The notes under the pieces: generated by a model | What the model was told of the DNA's origin: nothing | The model's database searches: none | Seen by the model: only the letters and a program-made list of their open reading frames with translations | Shown here: piece by piece, positions 16,881 through 23,448 of the stretch | Layout: every line of letters starts with the position of its first letter | How positions within the stretch are numbered: the first letter of the stretch is position 1 | Program-made: the position numbers and the translations under genes | NCBI GenBank assembly: GCA_910588975.1 | Contig: CAJUSE010000015.1 | Span: 1 to 41,579, forward strand | Direction: 5' to 3' | Length of the DNA: 41,579 nt | Origin: an uncultured Oscillospiraceae bacterium | GTDB taxonomy: Bacteria > Bacillota > Clostridia > Oscillospirales > Oscillospiraceae

Positions 16881-16925
16881 AAAAAGGCGCCGGGGAAACT
16901 GGGGGCGTTTCTCCGGCACTTTTTT
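16881..16925 (+). promoter_or_regulatory. tfl3 leader hairpin (terminator-like)
   Basis: Arms 16881-16899 and 16907-16925 form 19 positions with two G-U pairs and one mismatch, ending in TTTTTT. Much of the stem sequence differs from copies 1 and 2 (GGCGCCGGGGAAAC instead of GGCGGCGGGAGAGGT), yet pairing is kept. The upstream Fic gene is divergent. Confidence 0.8.
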
Positions 16926-16957
16926 GGGGTTTTTCTCCATGGGTGGAGGTGGTACTT

Positions 16958-17395
16958 TTGAGTAAGACGACAAATTATCAACTGAACCTGTGGGACTATG
17001 GGGACGAGGACTTCTCCGCCAAGCGGGCCCGGGAGGATCTGGCGGAGAACTTCACCAAGCTGGACGAAGCCCTGAAAAAGGGCCTGGTGGACCTGAAAAC
17101 GCTGCTGACGGCGCTGGAGACAAAGGTGGACACCAAGTCCGAGATGATCATCGGCACCTACGTGGGCATCCGGGAAACGTCCAGCCAGGTCAGCCGCCAG
17201 ATGGACCTGGGCTTCCGGCCCAAGGCAATTCTCTGGGGCTACATAGAGTCTCTCAGCTTCAGCGTTCTGGCCATTGACAAGACGTTCCCGAACACCCGGT
17301 GGATCACCATCAACGACCAGGGCTTCATCCTCACCCACGGGCCCAATATGACGGACCGAAAGGGGGAGTCTTACATCTACCTGGCCTTCCGTTAA
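16958..17395 (+). CDS. Tail-fibre-like small protein, paralog 3 (tfl3)
   Basis: 145 residues. Starts with TTG at 16958, inferred by alignment: the paralogs begin MSKTTNYQL at exactly this position after GGTGGAGGTGG. The GTG at 16943 would put the ribosome site inside the gene. The N-terminal ~40 residues match the family (SKTTNYQLNLWDYGDEDF, REDLAENFTKLDEAL). A longer heptad-like helix (about 40-68, LVDLKTLLTALETKV) then suggests a coiled coil. The tip keeps GTYVG and LGFRPKAI and ends SYIYLAFR, but otherwise differs from the other three. Its stop overlaps the stop of the convergent ligase gene by 4 bases, unlike tfl1, tfl2 and tfl4, which face an SLH gene across a terminator. Function unknown. 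Confidence 0.72.
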   Translation: MSKTTNYQLNLWDYGDEDFSAKRAREDLAENFTKLDEALKKGLVDLKTLLTALETKVDTKSEMIIGTYVGIRETSSQVSRQMDLGFRPKAILWGYIESLSFSVLAIDKTFPNTRWITINDQGFILTHGPNMTDRKGESYIYLAFR

Positions 17396-19719
17396 GTTAG
17401 CTCCCGCATCTGCCGGAGAAACGCTTCATTTTCCGGGGAGAGGGCCACAGGCCCCATCCGCCCCTGGTTGAGCGACAGGAGCCGGTCATAGGTCTCCAGG
17501 CACTGCCCGGCAAACCAGGCGGGGTCCTCCACCGCCCCCGAGGCAAAGACCGCTTCATAGATGGCAAACTGCTCCTGCCACGCCGCATCGGAGGAGGCCT
17601 TCTGCTCCAGCCCCTCCCGGGAGGCGGCGAAGAAGTCCTCCCACTCCCCCCGGGGGAGGTAGTGGTACAGGGCCAGCTGGCTGTTGATCTCGTAGTCGCC
17701 CAGCGTTCGCAGCCGGGCGGCGTACGCCCCGGCCCGCTGGCCGTACACGCCCTCCACCGTGGCGGCGTTCACCGCCAGGTCCAGCTTGTACTGGGCCCAG
17801 CCATAGGCATCCATCCGGGCCAGGCTGTCCATGGAGCTGGCGTACTGGGGGCGGGTGCCGGCCTTCATTTCGGCGTACTGTTTAGCGGCGACCACATGGC
17901 CGCCCATCAGCCCGCCGCCCACAAGGGCCAGGGCGCAGAGAGCCAGGCCGGCCACCCTGCCCGCCCGCTTCCCGGCGAGCTTCTCCACCGGCCGGGCAAA
18001 GCGAACACAGATGGCCCCCAGCAGGAGCAGGCAAATGAGCTGATAAAAGCTGAAGGACCACACGGCCTCCACGCCGGCGTGGAGGGCCATCATGGCAAGG
18101 CAGGCCCCAAGAGCGGGCAGGAGGGGATCGACCTCCTCCTGCCTGCGGCCCTTCCAAAGAGCCAGAGCCGCCAGGGCCAGCATGGCCACAAAGGCCCCCA
18201 GGCCCAAAAGGCCCATTTCAGCCATGACCTGGATGTAGTGGTTGTGGACATACATGCTCTCGTAGTAGAAATCCTGCACGGCGGTGACCAGCTCCTCCAC
18301 GCAGCCAAGGCCGCTGCCGATGAGGGGGCTGCGGGCAAAAATTTTCAGCCCGTCCCGGAAGAATTCCAGCCGCTGGATGGCGTTCTGGTTAGCCCAAAGG
18401 CCTTGAATGCGGTTGGCCACAAAGGAGGGAAACAGGGGATAGCCCAAGGGCACCTTCTGCCCATCTGACAGAGTCAGCCTTTCCAGCCTGGCCCCCTGGG
18501 GGGCCGTGAAATTAAAGTAGACCACCCGGCTGTCCTCGGGGACGGCGAAGTCCGCCTCCTCCAGGGGCCCCTGGTACAGGGTCTCGCTGGTGTGCATGAC
18601 GGTCTGCCGGGTGTTCTGGCTTTCCACGGTGACATGGACCGGCCCGCCGTCCCACTGGGCGGCCACCTGATAGCTCCCCCCGGAGGGATAGACGGAGCGG
18701 CGGAGGGTCTCTCCGGGGTCGAGGGCAACGCCCCCGGTCCAGTTATAACCCAAAAGCACATAGGCAAGGGCGGCCAGCACCACCCCCGCCGTCACCGCTG
18801 CGGCCGTTCTGCCCCGACCGGCAGGTCGGAAGACTCTTTGCAGCCCCCAGAGGGCCACGCCCCCCGCCGGGCCGGCCAGCAGGGGCCAAAGTCCCACAAG
18901 CCCCGCCCGGCCCAGGAAGGGCAGGACGGCAAAGGCGAGAGCGAGGGCCAGAAGGGCGGTCTCTGCCAAAGTGACCAGCAGAGAAAACCGCTTCTCCCCC
19001 GGGGTGAGGAGCAGATACAGCACCACAGCGGCGGCAAAGGCGGCCATGCCGCCCAGGCTAAAGGCCAGCAGGAAGCCCAGGGTGTTGCACATGGTCAGCC
19101 CGGCGGCCCAGAGCCGCTCCTTCCCGGTCTCCGAGCTTTGAAGCAAGGAGACAGAGAGGAAAATGCCCAGGGCCAGCAGGCCAGCCAGAGCGTTGGGGTT
19201 GCCGAAAATGCCGGTGATGCGGACGCCGACCTCATAGCCGGTGGACATGAGGGCGTATTCTCCCCCCAGCCGGTCTATCAGGGCCAGCAGGGGCCGGGAG
19301 AGCAGCCCCGCCGAAGCGGCGTCCACGCTGAGCAGGGACACAAGGGCGCAAAGGGCGGCCACCGCCCCGCACAGCCGGTCCACCGCCCCCTTTTCCAGCC
19401 GGGCCAGGACCAGGCCAAAGGCGCAGAAGGCCGTCAGGTACTTGGCCCACTCCCCCACGGCCACCCAGCCCCACTTGGAGGAAAGCCCCGCCGCCAGAGC
19501 CAGCAGGAAATAGGCCCCCACGGCCAGGGCAAGGGGGGAAAGCCGCTGGCGGAGGGTCTCCGCCGGCTTTTTGCCCAGGGCGAACAGGGCCAGGGCAGCT
19601 GCGGCAAGGAGGGAGACAGGCTTGTCCAGCCCGCCACCCTGGAGAAGGACCACCGCCGCCAGAAGCAGGGGAAGCCCTGCCAGGGGCCAAAGGGATTTGC
19701 TGCGGCTTTTCTTATTCAT
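17392..19719 (-). CDS. O-antigen ligase / polymerase family membrane protein (Wzy/WaaL-like)
   Basis: 775-residue integral membrane protein. About a dozen hydrophobic segments fill residues 10-330. A soluble external loop of roughly 130 residues follows (about 330-450, with repeated Thr/Val and a beta pattern). Then comes the family signature in reading order (RLEFFRDGLKIFARSPLIGSG, VHNHYIQVMAEMGLLGLG), more membrane segments, and a soluble C-terminal tail of about 170 residues. Members join or polymerise lipid-linked polysaccharide on the outer face of the membrane; here that would probably be wall polysaccharide or a glycan for the S-layer. The ATG at 19719 follows GTGAGGTATTCCC. No good promoter is seen in 19720-19873, so it may be co-transcribed with SLH-C through the long hairpin between them. 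Substrate not determinable. Confidence 0.85.
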   Translation of the reverse strand: MNKKSRSKSLWPLAGLPLLLAAVVLLQGGGLDKPVSLLAAAALALFALGKKPAETLRQRLSPLALAVGAYFLLALAAGLSSKWGWVAVGEWAKYLTAFCAFGLVLARLEKGAVDRLCGAVAALCALVSLLSVDAASAGLLSRPLLALIDRLGGEYALMSTGYEVGVRITGIFGNPNALAGLLALGIFLSVSLLQSSETGKERLWAAGLTMCNTLGFLLAFSLGGMAAFAAAVVLYLLLTPGEKRFSLLVTLAETALLALALAFAVLPFLGRAGLVGLWPLLAGPAGGVALWGLQRVFRPAGRGRTAAAVTAGVVLAALAYVLLGYNWTGGVALDPGETLRRSVYPSGGSYQVAAQWDGGPVHVTVESQNTRQTVMHTSETLYQGPLEEADFAVPEDSRVVYFNFTAPQGARLERLTLSDGQKVPLGYPLFPSFVANRIQGLWANQNAIQRLEFFRDGLKIFARSPLIGSGLGCVEELVTAVQDFYYESMYVHNHYIQVMAEMGLLGLGAFVAMLALAALALWKGRRQEEVDPLLPALGACLAMMALHAGVEAVWSFSFYQLICLLLLGAICVRFARPVEKLAGKRAGRVAGLALCALALVGGGLMGGHVVAAKQYAEMKAGTRPQYASSMDSLARMDAYGWAQYKLDLAVNAATVEGVYGQRAGAYAARLRTLGDYEINSQLALYHYLPRGEWEDFFAASREGLEQKASSDAAWQEQFAIYEAVFASGAVEDPAWFAGQCLETYDRLLSLNQGRMGPVALSPENEAFLRQMRELT

Positions 19720-19752
19720 GGGAATACCTCACTTTTTGACAGGGTGGGGGAG

Positions 19753-19827
19753 CCGGGGACATCATCCGCAAGGGCCCGCAAAAAACGGGCCTTTGCGGAC
19801 AATGTCCCCGGGGCCGAAGCCCCGGGG
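19753..19827. repeat. Long inverted repeats between SLH-C and the ligase gene
   Basis: TCCGCAAGGGCCCG (19765-19778) pairs with CGGGCCTTTGCGGA (19786-19799), and the outer arms CCGGGGACAT and ATGTCCCCGG extend the stem. A second perfect hairpin, CCCCGGGGC with GCCCCGGGG, overlaps its right side. On the minus strand T-residues lie in the loop, not after the stem, so it is an imperfect terminator. It might allow partial readthrough from SLH-C into the ligase gene. Confidence 0.6.
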
Positions 19828-19873
19828 ACACCTGTCGCATTGAAATTTGTGGCTTACATCAAGGGGCAGTCAA

Positions 19874-22531
19874 TTACCGGATGATGTAGATGGTGCCAGC
19901 CACGCCATAGCCATCCTCAGTGTTCTTGCTGTTGGCACGGACCATGATGATCTTGGCGTTGTTGGTCTTGTCGCCCCGATCGGTGGCGGTCTTGTCGAAG
20001 GCCAGATCGTCAGCGGAGCCCTCGAAGATCTTGTCCTCGGTGGTGCCCTCAACGATGATAAACTTGGTGTCGTTAGTGAGGGTCAGAGTGTCCTCGCCGC
20101 TGGCATCATCCTCGGTGCCGACAACCATACCAGTAACGTTGCCGTTCTTGACCAGGGTCAGGTTGGCAGCGTCAGCATAGTACTTGTCACCAGCAGAAGT
20201 GCCGTCCAGCAGATCGGCATCCAGGGCGCCGTTTGCCAAAACAACATCATCGCCGGCGTACAGGCCCCGGGTCACGGTCAGAGAGTCACCCTCGCCCAGG
20301 CCGCTCAGCTCCAGAGCCTCGTTGTACTCGCCGTCCACCAGGGCAGCCACGGTGTAGATCTTGTCGCCCTTGGCGTTCAGCTCCACAGTGACCTGCTTAT
20401 CCAGAATGTAGATGCTCTTGTTGACAGTGGGAGCACCATCAACAACGACCACGAACTCGGCAACGCCGGTGTCCTTGGCGATAAAGGCATCAACAGTATC
20501 CTTCATGGTGGGCACGTTGGCAATGCCAGTGTAGGGAGTGTAGTTGCCAGCGTTGTCCTTGACCAGGAAGATGGTCTTAGAGTCAGCCTTGACGCCGCTC
20601 TTCAGGGTAGCATTGCCCTGGATGATGTTACCATTGGTCAGGCTATCGGTAGCACCAGCGGCCAGAACGGTCAGCTTGTAGTCGCCGTCGCTCTCACTGT
20701 ACTTGAAGATCTGGCCGTCGAAGGTGGCGGGATCCAGGGTCTGATCCTTGCCAATGTAAGCGGTCAGCTTCTCAGCAGCGTTAGCAGCGCCCACCTTGTA
20801 GGTATTGCTGCCATCCTTGACGGAGACGATGTTGATGACCTTCTCGGTGCCGTCGGCAAAGACAGCACGGGCACGGGCACCGGTGATGTCGCCCACGTTC
20901 TCGATGGCGTACAGGAAGGCGTAGCTGGTGGCAACCTCAGCGCCGGAGGTGTAGACCACGTAGCCGGAGGCGTCCAGGTACAGGGTGACCTCATCGCCCA
21001 CGTTGGTAGCGGCCTTCAGAGTGGCGTTGCCGTCAGCATCGCAGTTGGTAGTCAAAGCGGAGCGCTTGTAGTGCTCGCCGTCCACAACGATCTCGTTGTC
21101 GCCGATCTTCTTGCTGACAACGCTGTCAACGGTCTCCAGCTTCTCGACAAAGTAGGTGTCGCTCAGCTCAAAGAAGGAGATGAAGTCGTCCTTGGCAATG
21201 TCCTCAACGCCGATAACGTTCTCGAACTTCTCAGCGGAGATGGCAGTGGTGCCAGCGGGATAGGCAGACTTGGCAGCCACAGTGATGTAGCCCTTGCCGC
21301 TGTTGCCCTTCTCGTTGTAGGTGGTGACCTGGCCGATGGCGGGGGTCTTGATCATGATGTAATCGGCCACGCTGTCGCCATTGTTGTCGATAACCTCGAT
21401 GATCTTGCCGTTGGCAGTAGCAGCCTGCAGGGCGTCCACATCGGCAATAGCAGTGGTGGACAGGTAGTTCAGGTACACCTCAACATCAGAGTCGATGGAG
21501 GCAACCTTGATGCCGGCGCTCTCGACGTCGTTCTGGAAGGTCTTGGCCTTGGCAGAATTCTTGTCAGAGTTGACGGTGTAGATGTTGTTGACATCAGCCA
21601 GCATGGGATCGCCATAGACGGTGTTGTACACGCCGCCGGTCTTGGTGTCAGCGATGATGATCTTGACAGCCTTGCCCAGCAGGTCCAGATCAACGGTGCC
21701 CTTCACGGTCATGGACTGGTTGATGGTCTCGTCATCACACAGGAAGGCCTTGATCTTGAACTCGCCAGCCTTGGCGCTACCGACGACACCAGCGTACTCG
21801 TTGGCCTCGACAACAGCGGTATACACATGAGCGTTGTACTTAGCGCTCAGGATGGTGGCGCCGTCCTTCTTGTACTCCCAAGTGATCTCACCGTTGGTGA
21901 TGGTCATGGAGGGGGACTTCACCATCATGTGATCCTGCACGCCGTTGTAGATCATCTGGGCGGCAGCGTCACGGCTCAGGGGAGCGTTGGGATCGATCTT
22001 CTCGATGCCAGCGTACAGCTTGTTGGGGGTGGCGTTGTTGGCCTCGGTGTTGACAGCGATGGCCCAGTCAGCGCCGGTGAAGTTGAACACGGTGCTGTCG
22101 TAGCCCATGGCCACCAGGACCATCTTGGCGGCCTCGGTGCCGGTCACCTTGCCCTCGGGGTCGAAGATGCCGTTGCCACGGCCGTTGATGATCTTCAGGT
22201 TGGAGCAGTACTCGATAAAGCTCTCAGCCCAGTGACCCTTGATGTCGGTGTAGGTGGGGGTGGCCTTGGTGCCCAGGACGGGAGCAGTGCCGCCGTTCAG
22301 GGCGACAGTGATCATCTTGGCCATCTCGGCACGGGTAACAGTGCCCTCGGGGTCAAAGCTGCCATCATCCTTACCGTTGATGATGTTCAGCGAGACCATG
22401 GTGTTGACGGCTTCGGTGTGGGTGATCTCCTCGCCGTCGGTGAAGTCCACAGCGGAAGCGCCGACGACCATGGTGCCAACAAGCATCACGGAAGCCAGAG
22501 CCATGCTGAGGACCCGCTTGAGGTTCTTCAT
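19874..22531 (-). CDS. S-layer homology domain protein (SLH-C)
   Basis: Secreted 885-residue surface protein. Residues 1-43 (signal peptide and start of the first SLH repeat) are identical to SLH-B. From residue 44 the SLH region switches to an SLH-A-like sequence (IINGKDDGSFDPEGTVTRAE, TYTDIKGHWAESFIEYCSN, FNFTGADWAIAVNTEANNATPNKLYAGIEKIDPNAPLS). Beyond residue ~210 the body is unlike both. It has long beta-rich Thr/Val/Asp stretches and lacks the segments that align SLH-A with SLH-B. The start at 22531 follows TAGGAGGAATATCCA. It is the only one of the four with a strong recognisable sigma-A promoter directly upstream, so it is probably the expressed S-layer gene in this isolate (inference). 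Confidence 0.93.
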   Translation of the reverse strand: MKNLKRVLSMALASVMLVGTMVVGASAVDFTDGEEITHTEAVNTMVSLNIINGKDDGSFDPEGTVTRAEMAKMITVALNGGTAPVLGTKATPTYTDIKGHWAESFIEYCSNLKIINGRGNGIFDPEGKVTGTEAAKMVLVAMGYDSTVFNFTGADWAIAVNTEANNATPNKLYAGIEKIDPNAPLSRDAAAQMIYNGVQDHMMVKSPSMTITNGEITWEYKKDGATILSAKYNAHVYTAVVEANEYAGVVGSAKAGEFKIKAFLCDDETINQSMTVKGTVDLDLLGKAVKIIIADTKTGGVYNTVYGDPMLADVNNIYTVNSDKNSAKAKTFQNDVESAGIKVASIDSDVEVYLNYLSTTAIADVDALQAATANGKIIEVIDNNGDSVADYIMIKTPAIGQVTTYNEKGNSGKGYITVAAKSAYPAGTTAISAEKFENVIGVEDIAKDDFISFFELSDTYFVEKLETVDSVVSKKIGDNEIVVDGEHYKRSALTTNCDADGNATLKAATNVGDEVTLYLDASGYVVYTSGAEVATSYAFLYAIENVGDITGARARAVFADGTEKVINIVSVKDGSNTYKVGAANAAEKLTAYIGKDQTLDPATFDGQIFKYSESDGDYKLTVLAAGATDSLTNGNIIQGNATLKSGVKADSKTIFLVKDNAGNYTPYTGIANVPTMKDTVDAFIAKDTGVAEFVVVVDGAPTVNKSIYILDKQVTVELNAKGDKIYTVAALVDGEYNEALELSGLGEGDSLTVTRGLYAGDDVVLANGALDADLLDGTSAGDKYYADAANLTLVKNGNVTGMVVGTEDDASGEDTLTLTNDTKFIIVEGTTEDKIFEGSADDLAFDKTATDRGDKTNNAKIIMVRANSKNTEDGYGVAGTIYIIR

Positions 22532-22627
22532 TGGATATTCCTCCTATTTTTTATTTGGACCTGGTTCGTCATATCCCGCTCACGCCCTGAAAACACTGGC
22601 TTTTCCAAGGCGCAAGGGGCGTATGAC
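22532..22627 (-). repeat. S-layer leader repeat, copy 4 (gene-proximal part only)
   Basis: Matches the gene-proximal ~95 bp of copies 2 and 3, up to the palindrome, which appears on the minus strand as GGGGAGTCATACGCCCC with one change. Upstream of it the sequence is unrelated: the terminator and all four boxes are absent and a promoter takes their place. Confidence 0.88.
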
Positions 22628-22644
22628 TCCCCTCGTCCACGGCT

Positions 22645-22673
22645 ATCATACAACAGGTCAATTTCTTTGTCAA
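22645..22673 (-). promoter_or_regulatory. Sigma-A promoter of SLH-C
   Basis: Minus-strand TTGACA (22668-22673) and TATGAT (22645-22650) with a 17-bp spacer. It gives an untranslated leader of about 105 nt made almost wholly of the shared leader segment. Confidence 0.8.
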
Positions 22674-22761
22674 TAAATCAGGATGGGATGTAATGAAACC
22701 GTAATATTGCGGCGGGTTTGTTACAGGGCGTGTTACATTGGGGGCGGGGGCCGGCTTTGAT

Positions 22762-22860
22762 GTGCGCCGGGGGGCGGCGGGAGGTGGCGTGTGCCGAGGG
22801 CCTTTGCCGTGCGCCGGGGCAGGGCGGCGGGAGGTGGCGTGTGCCGTGCACCGGGGGTGG
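22762..22860. repeat. GC-rich tandem repeat
   Basis: A 24-bp unit (GGCGGCGGGAGG followed by TGGCGTGTGCCG) occurs twice, at 22773-22796 and 22823-22846, a 50-bp period. Each copy is flanked by GTGCGCCGGGG-like sequence, and a third partial GTGCACCGGGG follows. It sits in the 917-bp gap between divergent SLH-C and SLH-D. No gene is evident there. Confidence 0.8.
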
Positions 22861-22873
22861 CCGGCAGGGACTT

Positions 22874-22958
22874 CGTAGGGGCGGCCTGCGGCCGCCCGGT
22901 CTTTTTATGGCACAACTCTGTTTTTGGTGCGGGAGCGGGCGGCCACAGGCCGCCCCTG
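22874..22958. repeat. REP/MITE-like inverted pair
   Basis: GTAGGGGCGGCC at the left and GGCCGCCCC at the right face each other around a ~40-bp core. Each end is itself a GGCGGCC/GGCCGCC palindrome. The core (TCTTTTTATGGCACAACTCTG) is recognisably the reverse complement of the core at about 40110-40140, so these are two copies of one small dispersed element in opposite orientation. Confidence 0.75.
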
Positions 22959-22996
22959 CGCAGGACATGGGGCCCGCCGGGCAGGGCCAGGATAAG

Positions 22997-23053
22997 TATA
23001 ATATATTATATAGGTAGAGCGCAAGAGGGTGTACGGTGACGTACACCTTTTTT
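22997..23053 (+). other. Palindromic TATAAT box and hairpin terminator between SLH-C and SLH-D
   Basis: TATAATATATTATA (22997-23010) is a perfect palindrome in otherwise GC-rich DNA. It is followed by GGTGTACG-GTGA-CGTACACC (23028-23047) and TTTTTT. The second part is a convincing rho-independent terminator with a GNRA-type loop. The first could be a -10 element in either direction, but no good -35 is visible. Together they could make a transcript of only about 45 nt, which is speculative. Confidence 0.45.
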
Positions 23054-23183
23054 ATTTGGTTTTGACTTTTTATTTTGCGAGGGGAGGTTTGGGGCGGGAT
23101 CGGGGCCGGCGGCTGGCTTTTGTGCGCCGGTGGGACGACTTGGGCAGGCTCCGGCCGCCCAGGACACCCCCTGCCCTGGGTGG

Positions 23184-23369
23184 CGTCTACCAAATGTCTA
23201 CCAAAAAATTGGTGGGAGCGGTTGGGGCGCAAGGGGTTGATTGTGTTTCCAGAATATGGTGTCTACCAAAATGTCTACCAGGGTCACTTTATGCCCCGGG
23301 AAATGGGCTTTCCCGGGTCTTTTTTGCGTCTTTTGGGCACGTTTTTGGGGGGTGTTAGGGGCGTCATAC
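23184..23369 (+). repeat. S-layer leader repeat, copy 5 (distal part, inverted)
   Basis: Plus-strand copy of the distal leader upstream of SLH-D. Boxes, read as TGTCTACCAA, lie at 23184-23193, 23195-23204, 23260-23269 and 23272-23281, with single-base changes in the first and last. The terminator-like stem (about 23293-23326) has lost its outermost pairs. Similarity ends precisely after GGGGCGTCATAC, in the middle of the palindrome. The following ~80 bp up to the ATG are unrelated to other leaders and contain CATACTTTGC with its complement GCAAAGTATG. Confidence 0.88.
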
Positions 23370-23448
23370 TTTGCTATCGTGTCGCCTGCTCAGCGCAATG
23401 GCAAAGTATGATTCTCCAAGTCCAAAAACATTCGAGGAGGAATACCCC

